From the NCBI GenBank assembly GCA_037355855.1, contig CM074763.1:3162001-3226000 (forward strand): a stretch of 64,000 nt of DNA. The letters run 5' to 3'. Positions 52,128-62,725 of the stretch are shown piece by piece. A model generated the notes under the pieces. The model did no database searches. It worked only from the letters and a program-made list of their open reading frames with translations, and was not told the DNA's origin. The position numbers and the translations under genes were made by a program. The DNA comes from Pseudo-nitzschia pungens (lineage: Eukaryota > Bacillariophyta > Bacillariophyceae > Bacillariales > Bacillariaceae). Numbering within the stretch: position 1 is the stretch's first letter; every line of letters starts with the position of its first letter.

Positions 52128-53642
52128 TTAATGATTAAGCGTCGAATAGTTAGAGATATTTGAGCCATCTACTAACAATGCTTGATCGTCACAGCCATTA
52201 TGGATGTTCGTACCTTCAAACACTGGGAGGAGACACGCCCGACTGAGTTCATCTATTTGGTTGACATCGGCGTTTCCACGCTCCTGGTATCCTGACGATA
52301 GATACGGAGACAGTTTTTCACACAGCCACTTTCGCCCCCTGCTGTTTTTCTTGTGAAGATTGTAAAGAAGAACGTCGGCCACAATGTACAAGACTGCATC
52401 CACATTCCACAACATGGCCGAGATCAAGTCGCATGTGGCTAGGGTCACTTCATTCACGTCAAATAAGACTTTCTTCGTTGGATCCATGGAGTGTCGAATG
52501 TTCGGATCGGATAAATAGGCCATCGTGCAATCCAACAGAGTCCCACAAATAAATAGCACGGTTCCTAGGAACATAAAATAACTGGCAAGTCGCTCCGAAG
52601 AAAACTGCGAGCGCCCAACATCATCTGTACCATCATTGCAGGAAATATGGCGACCACAACATGCAACTCGGCAACCGCTACGATAGGAGTTTCTTTGCGA
52701 AATTAACTCGATCACTCCACTTAGAAGATACAAGTGCATACCGACAAAACCCATCCTGTAGTTCGAAAGATACCATATTCGTTTCTCTTCATTCTGGATA
52801 AGATAGGCGTCGTCATCCCAGCCGTCATCTACATCTTCGTAATAGTCATCCAACAAAGTGCTGTAAAATTCAAAAATTGCACCTGTTCCAAAGATGAATG
52901 CGCCTACTACTTGCCAACATGCTTGAGACTCGTCGAAGGATGAGAGCGACGAAGATTGCGTCGTAGACAGACTATTGCTATCATCTGAGACAACGTTAAA
53001 GACCATCAATTCTCCTTCTTGGATTCGTCTGTAGTGATTTTCTTGATTTTGTCTTGGCGAGTTGTGTCCTGGACCGTTACTTTGGAAACAGCGACACATC
53101 CATGACCACAAAGAAGAGCATGATAGATATTCCATGTTCCATCGAATATCGATACATGCATTTATTATGTAGAGAAAGGGACCCAAGGAATACAAGACAT
53201 ACCAGGCCTTATCACCTGCTGTAAGTTCGTAATCGTCATCCCAGGGGCCATCGTCGTCAATCAACCAGTCGGCTCGTGCAGACTTCAAATTAACGATGGT
53301 CGTGTATGTCTGGATGCATGCACCCACAAAGAAGAAGCTATTCGATACCATCGTATACCTCAGGTCAACAAATTTATATGTCTCCCACGAAGATTCTGAG
53401 GATGTAATGGACCCACCATCTGTTTCATCATCGTCTCTGAACGAGCTCCATGGTGAATTCATTTCGGTACTTTCCTCGGAGGAACACGACGATTCTTCGT
53501 GCGGCTTTCCCGACGGAGTCATAGGTCTTGTTTCTGCAGATCTTTGCATTTCCACGTTTCCATCTGCTTGGTCAATGGTATTGCTACAGCAATCCTCCAT
53601 TGGCAGGTCGCTCGTCATCTCAACATGGCAGTTGGGGTCCAT
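52128..53642 (-). CDS. Polytopic membrane protein with three two-helix units
   Basis: 504 residues, single exon. After an acidic/Ser-rich N-terminus of about 90 residues there are six predicted membrane helices in three pairs. These are NSFFFVGACIQTYTTIV with WYVLYSLGPFLYIINACIDI, CWQVVGAFIFGTGAIFEFYS with RMGFVGMHLYLLSGVIELIS, and YFMFLGTVLFICGTLLDCTM with LISAMLWNVDAVLYIVADVL. The loops within pairs 1 and 2 share an acidic W-D-D-D pattern (GPWDDDYEL, DGWDDDAYL), suggesting internal repeats. No known family is recognised. Codon use resembles the neighbouring MATE gene. Function unknown. Confidence 0.7.
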   Translation of the reverse strand: MDPNCHVEMTSDLPMEDCCSNTIDQADGNVEMQRSAETRPMTPSGKPHEESSCSSEESTEMNSPWSSFRDDDETDGGSITSSESSWETYKFVDLRYTMVSNSFFFVGACIQTYTTIVNLKSARADWLIDDDGPWDDDYELTAGDKAWYVLYSLGPFLYIINACIDIRWNMEYLSCSSLWSWMCRCFQSNGPGHNSPRQNQENHYRRIQEGELMVFNVVSDDSNSLSTTQSSSLSSFDESQACWQVVGAFIFGTGAIFEFYSTLLDDYYEDVDDGWDDDAYLIQNEEKRIWYLSNYRMGFVGMHLYLLSGVIELISQRNSYRSGCRVACCGRHISCNDGTDDVGRSQFSSERLASYFMFLGTVLFICGTLLDCTMAYLSDPNIRHSMDPTKKVLFDVNEVTLATCDLISAMLWNVDAVLYIVADVLLYNLHKKNSRGRKWLCEKLSPYLSSGYQERGNADVNQIDELSRACLLPVFEGTNIHNGCDDQALLVDGSNISNYSTLNH

Positions 53643-54756
53643 TGTGTCCTGAACTTAATCTAATCTAATCTAATCTAATCGCATTCGTATTCGTATTCGT
53701 ATTCGTATTCTTTCACTTCGATTCCTGTATCACATAAGCATGGCACACGATCGAATGAGTGGGCTATTTGCTCAGATTCGAATTTTGAGAAATTGTACCG
53801 TCAAGGAGGAGGAAAGAATTTTTGTTCCACCTTGAAACTTATCCAAATTCAGTTAAGTATCTCACCACAGCAAAATGTGACGCTTTTTGTGACGGGGAAG
53901 CCATGCATCCTCCCTCCTTAAACGACTTCCTAAGTAACTTGGTAAATAATGACATTCCGCCTCTTATCCAAAATTAAAGAGACATGTGGAGTTGAGTCCC
54001 TCAAGCTTTTTTTTCTAATCCAGGACGAAATTGACGGTCAAGTCCCGCGACGCAAAATTTCAACTTTTTGATTACGATAGTTAAGCTGCAATAACGCCCT
54101 TATTTGACCGCGTGATGCCGGACATGCGCATTTTAAATTGAGGTCGTGATTACCGGTATGTCTTGGAAGAATTCGTCCTCGTGAAACTTGGAGAACGATA
54201 CGCATGTTAGTGCTAAAAGTTACCAATTCTGGTAAGGTTAAGGTTACCGTGGCTCATTTGCATTTGCAGCCTTGCCTGTGGATGGATACCGGTACATGAG
54301 CCTGATTTCAGGGATTTACCGATTTGTTTCCCGATTTGGAAACCCTTGATGCAGTTCCCCACCCATTGGCTGTCCGGCCTTCAACCGGGTATATATTTCA
54401 TATTTTCATTCGTGCTTTTTCACAGCCAATTAACCTTCCCGGCTGGATCGTCACGAACTCAATCGTTGACGAACGAATATTGCAGTTTTGTCGTTTTGCT
54501 CCTCTCCATTCGACATCACAATGATCGTCTTGTTTCCGCTCAGACCGATCCGCAACTTCTCCAAGCCGAAGAGCAAAGTACTCCTACAAGACAATACAAT
54601 CGATCGGTTGACGTGTTCGTATACAGTACGATCAGATCCGAAAGCAACCGACTTTGCATCTTCCAGAACGGTGACAAACTCGTAACAGCAAAATTTACCC
54701 GACAACCACGTCCCATTCAACACTAATCTGACGACGGAAACGGAGAGGAATCTACC
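53643..54756. other. Intergenic between divergent genes
   Basis: Next to the membrane-protein start lie two microsatellites, (AATCT)n at 53656-53680 and (ATTCGT)n at about 53684-53711. One GTAAGGTTA is at 54232. The right end is the REI1 5' UTR. Confidence 0.55.
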
Positions 54757-56280
54757 ATGGCATTGACATCTACTACCGCTCCGGGAAAGACTTTCGCTTC
54801 CAGAAGCGAAATTGCCGAGCATTACAAGAGTGACTGGCACAAGTACAACCTGAAACGCCGCGAGGCCGGGCTTCCACTTTTGGAAGAAAAAGAATTCCAG
54901 ATGCGATTGGAAGCTGCCCTGGCACTTCGAAAGGAAAAAGAAAAGAAGAACGGAACGGATCATTTCAAAGACATCACCAGCAAAAAGAGCAAGAAGAAAC
55001 TCGAAAAAAAGAACCAAAAAAAGAACAGCACAGCCAACGAATCCAACAAAAAGGGTGGATCCTCCTCGTCTGCTGCTGCCGACACCGAAATGGCTGCAGA
55101 AGATCAAAACGAAGCGCCAAAACCACGAATTCCTGCTGCCTTGGCGGAGAGTCAGGAAAACCCGGAAATCGACCCGAAACAAAGTCTGTTCGACCAGCAC
55201 AAATCCAACAGTCTGAAGGAAAACGTTCACTATATGCAACAAAAATATGGGTTCTTCATCCCCGACAAAGAATGCCTTGCCGATCTGGAAGGACTTCTGG
55301 GCTATTGCCACGAGAAAATCAAATTGGGTCACTATTGTCTCTACTGTAACCAGTAAGTTGAGCACGAGAAGCGTGCTAGCAATCTGCGGAATTTGACTTT
55401 GACTTGTGGTGCATACTGTTTGCCCCGAGAATCGCGGATCTTCCCTCATTACTTCGATCTTTTTCATCTCTGTTCTCTGGCGGAACCAGCATAAAAAAAA
55501 TCATGTCTCAAATATTGATTCAGGGTTTTCCCTACATGGCAAGGTTGTCAACAGCACATGATCGACAAACAGCACTGCAAACTTCGGTACGAAGAAGGAT
55601 TTTGGGAAGAACTGGATCCATTCTATGACTTTAGATCTGAAGATCAGGAATTCGTTGAGAACATCGAACAAAACGAAACCGCGGACGACGATGGTGCGGA
55701 TCCTGCTTCTGCTTCTGCGGATGTGGATGTGGATATGGCCGTTGACGAGGACGAGGACGGATGGGAAGATATGTCCGATGGTGAAGAAGAGGAAGACGAA
55801 GTGTTCGAGGGCTACGAACGAGAAATCAAACGCTTCGGATTGAACGTCAATGCTCTCGGCGAGCTTGTCTTCCCAGACGGACGCGTGGTCGGTCACCGTG
55901 CCCTGCGGAAATACTACAATCAAAAGGTTAGCGCCGATACAACAAAAAGCCTCGCCATTGTGGCAGCCAAAAAAGCCTCGGGAGAGCGTTTGTACAACGG
56001 GCGGGTCATCAACATCCACGACCATAATCTCAAACACGACAAAATTATGGGTGCCGGCAAGGGTATTCTGGTGGCCACTGGTGGAGGTGGCGAGGGTGGA
56101 ACTCCGGCAACATTTTCGGCCCTGTCCTTGTATCGATTCCGAGCTGCCATTCGAAAGCAACGGCGGGGCGATTTCAAATTCCAGAAGATCCGAAACAAGA
56201 CTATGCAGAACATGAACAAGATGGACAAGAAGGCAAATCGATTGATGAATGGGGTCAGTGTAGCACACGCCGCTCGTTAG
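54757..56280 (+). CDS. REI1: Pre-60S ribosome maturation factor REI1/ZNF622, two exons
   Basis: Cytoplasmic factor that helps recycle Arx1 and mature the 60S subunit. Exon 1 is 54757-55352. The intron is 55353-55523 (GTAAGT...TTCAG), and exon 2 is 55524-56280. The phase-2 splice restores the C2H2 finger CLYCNQVFPTWQGCQQHMID-KQHC. Other blocks are HYKSDWHKYNLKRREAGLP (first finger), SLKENVHYMQQKYGFFIPD, CKLRYEEGFWEELDPFYDF, an acidic Asp/Glu stretch, VFPDGRVVGHRALRKYYNQ and the C-terminal basic KQRRGDFKFQKIRNKTMQ. 450 residues, normal for the family. The first finger keeps its His pair, but the CxxC that usually precedes it is absent (MALTSTTAPGKTF). Confidence 0.92.
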
Positions 56281-57026
56281 TTTCGATGGATCCATTTGTG
56301 CAGCAGAATACAGTTCGTCTTGCTTTTGGACTGCTGACTAGACTCGTAGATGGCATAGAAACTTCCAACGCTAACAACTTTTTGACCAAACTTTTTCAAA
56401 CAAAGACTCTATAGACCAACCATTAACATGAGTTTAGCGGAAGATTTCGATATGACGAATGAAAAGAGACAAATTTGTAATCTGCTTCATTATTTCAAAT
56501 CCCAATTTGAAGCGTTTTTGCAAGTGAATATTGCTGATCAACACCTTCTCACTCACGCGAAAACCGTGCCACGGAACAATGGATCGCCTTAAAAGACCGA
56601 TTCCTAAATGCATAATGCACATGATAAAGTGGTGATTCGGTTCGATTTTATTCGTTTCTGGAACCTCAGCACAGCAATCCATGCTGCAGAATTCCGACTG
56701 CATCCAACGTCTTCGAAAGAAACAAAATATAATACTCTCGAGCCCATTGCAACGAGCTTTTCACTTATTCTTGATTTCTCATGCTTTCTTGATGGTTTTA
56801 AATAGCTCTCCAAGACAACATCATCCAAAAGTAGTTACCTCCATTCAACCCAAGTGAGACTTGAATCCCACGCAAAATGATTGGAGATGAGCGAATTGTA
56901 CTCTGTACAGTTTGTCACTCAGTAACGTCGGAGGTGATGCGCGTCTCACGTGTTGTGTGGTTGTGTGTGTGGCACGCTAGCAGTCCCCGCGCTCCCCGTC
57001 TCGCGTTCTATCCCGTCCTGTTTCTG
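56281..57026. other. Intergenic, convergent 3' ends
   Basis: About 750 bp between convergent genes. No conserved frame or RNA seen. Confidence 0.5.
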
Positions 57027-58803
57027 TCAAACCCATCGCTCCGCAATCGCCCGGAGCCTGGACCGCATTTTCACAAAGGACACCTGCGAACGTTCTTGCT
57101 CACCGTCCCCGCGATGGCAAGACGCGAAGAGCGTCTCAGACGGATACAATATCCTCAGGGTTCCTTTTGCAACATAGGGTCGCAAGTACTTCCACACGTC
57201 ACAGTCGTAGGCGTCGAGTTCTCGTTCGACAGCCAGGATCTCATCCTCCGTCAGGTCGCGTTCGTTGCGATCGCTCTTTTGGTTTCTGTTCTTGATTGCA
57301 AGCCCCGGAGGCGGCAGATGCAACCGGCTGTGCTCGTCGCACCACAGAGAGTCTCCGGTACCGGGACGGTCTCCTCGGTTGGTTTCGTTCTCGCTCTCGA
57401 CTTCGCCGCCGCCACCGCTCGTGGCAGCACGACCACTCCCGATCTGGAGAATGTCACAGGCAATCACGCCTCTCAACCCACCGATTATTGTGCTGTAGGA
57501 TTCCTCTTCGTCGGTGCTGCTTTCGGCGGCGGCGTCCACAGCAGGTGTTGGTTCCCGTTTTTCTTTTTCCGAAACGCCCTTCATGTCGACAATGGTGGTC
57601 TTGATTCCCAATCGAACAAACTGCAGCGCCAATGCCAACGAATTCAATTGATAGAGCACATTGGTGGCCCCAAGGAATTCTCGGAGCGTCTGTTTGTGTC
57701 CCAGTTGGTGCCAGGTGGATATCACGTGATCGATGCGTGGTGTCCGGTAATTGATGTGGACCTCAAAGTCGTTCAGTGTTGGTGGCGGTCGGCGAAAGCT
57801 CGCGGTTGCGTTGGCGTCTGCACCTTCGTCGCCGGGATTCTCGCCCCAGGCGAACAAGGACATCAGACTTTCGATCGCCGCTTCGGCATCCGCCGAGACG
57901 TGAAGGGCTTCTCCGATTGGACCATTCGTTTCGTCGCCGTCGCCGTCCTTCGAGACTCTGGCGTCCATCAGACCTTTCACAAAGGTATCAAAGGCTTCGG
58001 CTCCGATCACAATGTTTTTGTAGTGGTTGCTGCCATCGGTTTTGGTTTCCCAAACCTTCCGAAAGACCGATCGGTAATACTTAACGATAACGGTGTTGTA
58101 TTTCTTCATTCCGGCCAAGTCGCCGGCTTTACCGAACTCCATTAACTTCGGGAAGTAAAAGTATTTCCGTCTGCCGCTGACGAACGCTGCCAACGGCGCA
58201 TAAATTTTGCTCGCCCGTTCGGAGGCTCTTGATACCGAGGGCATCGAGTTCGTTCCTATCCCCGACGGGCCAGATCCACTCGTGACTAAATGGGTTGGGA
58301 GGAAGGTCGGATGCTGTTTCTGTTGTTTCGCTGGTTCCGAGCGCTACCGTTTGACCGGCGAGCTGCGTCACAAAGGTCTGCAGGGTCGACGAAGCCGTTT
58401 TGTGGGGCCCGGCCAGAATGACAATCTTTGGTTTGTGCTGGTTCCAGCGCTCGACGTCGTAATCGAACTGCTTTCGGAAGTCGTGGTCTGTGTCGTGACT
58501 CGAGGGAGTAGAAACCACAGCCGGGATTTTCTTGCCCTCTCCACCATGAACGTTCTCACCATCTATATCATTGTTGCTTTTGGGCTTATTGGGGACGCCC
58601 ACATCGATTGGGGCGTCCGTTTTCAATTTAACGCCGTGAATCTTGCGAAGCATGGAGGAATTTTTGACCAGATCTATCGCCGACAACACAATCAGAAACG
58701 CAAGGCTTCCGACATAGATTCCGACCCGGGACCTCGTTCGTCTCCGGAGGCTGGATGGATGCTGTGGCTGTTGCTGTCGACCGGGATCGCCTGCTTTCTC
58801 CAT
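57027..58803 (-). CDS. Sulfotransferase-like type II membrane protein, frameshifted
   Basis: N-terminal part (58803 to about 58215) has a short basic cytoplasmic tail, a signal anchor (VGIYVGSLAFLIVLSAIDLV), and a P-loop KIVILAGPHKTASSTLQTFV resembling the 5'-phosphosulfate loop of PAPS-dependent sulfotransferases. The C-terminal part (about 58244 to 57027) has FVKGLMDARV, VHINYRTPRIDHVISTWHQL, LNSLALALQFVRLGIKTTIV and RDLTEDEILAVERELDAYDCDVWKYL, matching a diatom family I recognise by pattern. Probably a Golgi enzyme sulfating glycans. The two parts are in different frames overlapping at 58129-58244; the switch must lie near GCAAAATTTATGC (about 58200). Either one indel has inactivated the gene or it is a sequencing error. 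No intron fits. Confidence 0.65.
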
Positions 58804-59537
58804 CCTCTCTGGATTTGCAACACGGTGTCGTTCGATGTGGCATGCGTGGAACTACGGAACGAAGGTTGGGATTGCTGTTCCTTGCGCTCTAATTCGAAAT
58901 ATCTTTGGGAATCAAGCTCGTATGGGGCAGCAACGAGTTACTTCGTATAATATGTTAACTGTTGACGTTTGTCTGAGTGGATACGGAGTGATGATGATTC
59001 CAAGTGCAACTACCGTAACTAAGATTCTACTCGTATAAGGGCAACTGACAAAAAATGACTCGTACAAGGGCAGCTGGCACTTGAAGGGTGAGTGGAGTTG
59101 TGGTAATGTAAATTTTTTTTAATAATAATAATTGCCAAAAACACACAACAAGTATAACCATGAACGTTCCGGGGGTAACTTTTGGTACACAAAATCCTAC
59201 CAGGTCTACATTAAAAACAGCAAAATTGTCAGGACAACTCCATTAACTGACGAAAATTACTACTAATGTGATCTCACCGGTTGAAAGCCTTCCACCTGGC
59301 ATATGAACCTCTAGGAAGGTTCTTTGGAAAGCTGAGACACTAAACTTTTGTCTAGCAATAGGTGATAGAAACAGGAAGAGAGTTCTTGTACCTTCACTTC
59401 TGTTCCAAAGAGACCCATTTTATAGCCCGGGTGCGGTGTCCGATTTGATTTTTTTGGTCTATGAGGGACCCAACGCATGCTAAAAACGAGTTTTTGTCAT
59501 TTTTTTTCGATCACGCTTTTTTTCCTCGTATGAATCT

Positions 59538-59638
59538 AATCGGATTGATCAAATTGTTAATCGGATTGATCAAATTGTTAATCCGATTGATCAAATTGTT
59601 AATCGGATTGATCAAATTGTTAATCAGATTGATCAAAT
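59538..59638. repeat. Tandem repeat, 21-bp unit, about five copies
   Basis: Unit AATCGGATTGATCAAATTGTT with single-base variants (AATCCG, AATCAG). The unit contains the palindrome TTGATCAA. Confidence 0.88.
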
Positions 59639-60168
59639 GCAAAATTAGCCGTTGTGTACGGTACGAGTTTAGTGTGCAAAGGGATCGCCTCACCGTAGAA
59701 AACAGTACATTTTCTACATCGCGTCAGCGGGTCTATTTACGCCTAAAAAAACGAGTGGTCTCAGCGTCTGTCTGCCCACCTTAATTTCGATCGATAGAGG
59801 TTCGAAATACGAGTAATCGTACATCGTACGTATTCCTGTCAATTTATTTTAGAGTTTTTATTTTCGTGGTACATTTTCTACTTAGTTGTACGGTAAACGT
59901 TCAGTTATTAGGAACGCACACATATCGGTCATAGTTCAATTATTTCGGAACAGAGGTAGTAATTTTGAAAATTGTGTCGCTGCACGAGACCGTAATTATT
60001 TCATTCTTGCCGGAAACCATAATCTTCGTTATTGTTTTCAAAATATTTTTGTTTTTCACAGGGTCGATAACAAGAAACAATACTAATAGGACGGTAAGGT
60101 TTACCGTACCGGTACGGATCGGACATACATCCGGCAATGATGTAACCTTACTTGTATGTGTACTGTAA

Positions 60169-60575
60169 TGAGTGATTCCCGGAATTACATATCGGAGTAT
60201 TACATATTAGCTTTCCCGGAATTAATAAACACATATAAAAATTGCGCACCCAACGGAAGAACTAGATTTGTCTCAACGCACGAGGCCTATTTTGGAATTT
60301 GGAATCTTGTCCAAAGAAACCAAAATCCTCTATTAACTGCCAACCGGCGCATCTACCTATTTTTTGTGCGCGTCGTCACACATGTTTGTTTACACGTGTC
60401 AAATTTTTTATTTTTAAATTCCATCTATTTTTATGCACGCTTGTAGTCGGACAGACGGCACTACAAGGTTATATGAACATTTGAATCAGATATACGAGTC
60501 TGGTTATTCCGGGAATGTTTTTTACCTAAGATATGAACGCCTAAAAACGTAATATGTAATTCCGGGAATCACTCA
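60169..60575. mobile_element. MITE with 24-bp perfect terminal inverted repeats
   Basis: Left end 60169-60192 (TGAGTGATTCCCGGAATTAC, then ATAT) and right end 60552-60575 are exact reverse complements. The TCCCGGAATT box recurs subterminally at about 60212 and, reversed, at about 60506. 407 bp, no ORF; target duplication not clear. Confidence 0.75.
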
Positions 60576-61109
60576 ATACTTCCGAAGTAACTTGCTTGTA
60601 CTACTTATCCTAGGATTGTACTAATAATAATAGCAACAATGATAATATTATGATGATCGACAGCGTTATAATACTGTGATTATATTACGATTCTTTATCC
60701 CATTAGCACTCCAAACATCACCTGTTGCGATACGGCTTTCTCGAATCGACGTGCCTTTTGGACGGTTTCTTTCGGTTCGTGCCTCAACCAAAACCGGTTC
60801 TCCGGTGCGATTCTGGAGCCAAAGAGAAATGCCTCGAACGCCTACGATCGATCCGACACAGCAATATCGACTCGCTTCCCGATTTGTTTGTTGCTTCCTC
60901 GATGATTGCTTTTCCTTGGTGGCTTCGAACATACCGAATCACGGTGGGGTATCATACTCTTTGGCAAACGATCCCAATGCCGGTGATCGTTTTCCACCGT
61001 CAAGAATGCAGCTACAATGGATGTTCGTGATCGGCTGCGACCCTCGAGCATCTGGAGCACCGGATTGTCCCCATCATCATTGTCTCAAAAAAGTTCCATG
61101 ATTCGTTGT

Positions 61110-62006
61110 TCATTCGGCTTGTTCTTCTTCTCCGTCTCGCAACCGAAAGACGTAAATTCCCTCCGACGGATGGGTCCAGGTCAGATTCCGATCGCTGGCG
61201 GCCTCCAAGACGGTCTCGTCGCTGATGTTGCCCCACTTGCAGTACCGACTCAGCACAAAGGTTCGATCGCGTCGCGGCGAAGCTTTCCCATCGTCTTTTC
61301 CGAGCAGAAAGGCCACCGTGTCAAAGAGCGGCGCGAGGCTCGAAATGGCGTAGATCACGTCGGCTCCCAGGATAGTGTCGAAGGTCCCGCAGCGTTCCAT
61401 CTGGTCGATATTGTTCCAGATGAGTTGCTGAACGGCAATGGTCTTGCCGCTGCCGCAACCCTTGCCGTTCCCATTTCCATTGGCCTCCCGATTGTTGTTC
61501 GGACAGTTGGTCTCGAGGTTGGCCCGCATTCGCTGGAGGGTGATGGTGTCGGCGTCCGTCAGCAGAACTCTCTCGGCCCCCAGGTGGTGGGCGACCATCC
61601 CGCACAATCCCAGACCGGCGCCCAGTTCCAGGACGGATTTTTCTACCACCAGCGATTGGCGCTCGGCAACGAGGTACTCGGCGAGCCTCGGGGCGGCCTT
61701 CCAGAGGGTGACGCCCGTGGACTGGGCGGCCTCGTCCGTGTCGAGCCGAAAGCCCTCGAGCTCGAGGTGCACCGATGTGCCGTCGGGGAGGGACGCGTGG
61801 AACGGGAAGGTGTCCTCGGAGTTCTCGTTGCCGAACAAATCGAATCCGGGAGGGTTCTGGTAATCGTCGTCGTCGTCGTCGTCCGCATTGGTATCCGTAT
61901 CGTTGTTTTCGATCTTTTCTACCCGGATCGTTCCGTCCAGGGTTTCGACTTGGTCACCGTCCCAGCCACCGGGTTGCTCGATCCATTCTTGTTCTTCGCT
62001 GCTCAT
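61110..62006 (-). CDS. METTL21/FAM86-type (Methyltransf_16) methyltransferase
   Basis: 298 residues, single exon. Class I SAM-dependent fold: TGVTLWKAAPRLAEYL before motif I, motif I VLELGAGLGLCG (about residue 140), acidic LLTDADTITLQ (motif II), WNNIDQM, and TILGADVIYAISSLAPLFDT, the DxxY segment typical of the protein-lysine methyltransferases METTL21 and FAM86. An Asn/Gly-rich insert (NNNREANGNGNGKGCGSGK) and an acidic Asp run near residue 45 are low-complexity additions. Family members methylate lysines of chaperones or elongation factors; the substrate here cannot be predicted. The N-terminus shows no targeting signal. The start is the first ATG. Confidence 0.83.
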   Translation of the reverse strand: MSSEEQEWIEQPGGWDGDQVETLDGTIRVEKIENNDTDTNADDDDDDDYQNPPGFDLFGNENSEDTFPFHASLPDGTSVHLELEGFRLDTDEAAQSTGVTLWKAAPRLAEYLVAERQSLVVEKSVLELGAGLGLCGMVAHHLGAERVLLTDADTITLQRMRANLETNCPNNNREANGNGNGKGCGSGKTIAVQQLIWNNIDQMERCGTFDTILGADVIYAISSLAPLFDTVAFLLGKDDGKASPRRDRTFVLSRYCKWGNISDETVLEAASDRNLTWTHPSEGIYVFRLRDGEEEQAE

Positions 62007-62725
62007 CGTTTTGGTTCTTCTTCTGATCTAGTGTTGCAGCGTAGTCGCTATTGATATTGCTTCTGTGTTGCGATTGTCTGTCTCGCCTTGCACCAAAGAT
62101 TGGAAGGAAGGAAAAGGTAATCTTAACTACAAATAATTACAACTACGAGAACGGTATGAAACTGCTTCCGTCGATTACGAAGTAACTTACTTTTGAGAGA
62201 CTAAAAACAAACAATTTTGGAAATTGTGATGGGCTGGTTGTGCCGATCCCAGCAAAAATAATTTTTTGTTTGGAACTGAGAACGACATAAGGTTAGGAGT
62301 TATAACAATATAGTACATTACGATTTGAATTTTACTTTAGTTCGGTACAAAATTTGACGGTTAAATATATTGAACTAGCGATCGGACTTTTACGATACTA
62401 TGTTCCTTCATATCGACACTTTTCTGTCTCAACCGTGATCCTTTTGACTTGATATCAGACAACACCGTTCTCTTATATTCATTTTATACTTTGCATCGGT
62501 AGTTGGGCATATATCCACCCATGTCGTGTGTGATTCCTAACTAAAAACTTTGAGGTATCGCCGAATCATAATAAATTTTTGTACACGTTAACTTTTAGTT
62601 TCTTCCGTTACGTCGGTATTTTTTATCCCTTTATGTCGGCATTTTTATACATTTCAATGGTTTCCCGTAATTAAACTTTTTTATACTTAAAATTTTTTTT
62701 TTTCCAACAACACATTTATTCCGTA
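62007..62725. other. Intergenic, probably including the 5' end of a MULE element
   Basis: AT-rich, with runs of A and T (62690-62703). It may contain the left terminal inverted repeat of the transposon whose gene follows, but this cannot be fixed without the right end. Confidence 0.4.

Larger units (their letters stand above)
58804..61109. other. Intergenic with tandem repeat and MITE
   Basis: 2.3 kb without a convincing gene. Contains the 21-bp tandem repeat (59538-59638), a MITE (60169-60575) and a GTAAGGTTA-type motif at 60142. A plus-strand frame at 60676-61101 has no family features. Confidence 0.5.

Noticed and set aside
57251..57604. Plus-strand frames opposite the sulfotransferase-like gene
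   Set aside because: Antisense to a conserved-looking protein; no motifs.
60676..61101. 141-codon plus-strand frame downstream of the methyltransferase gene
   Set aside because: No family features; probably 3' UTR and spacer of the minus-strand gene.
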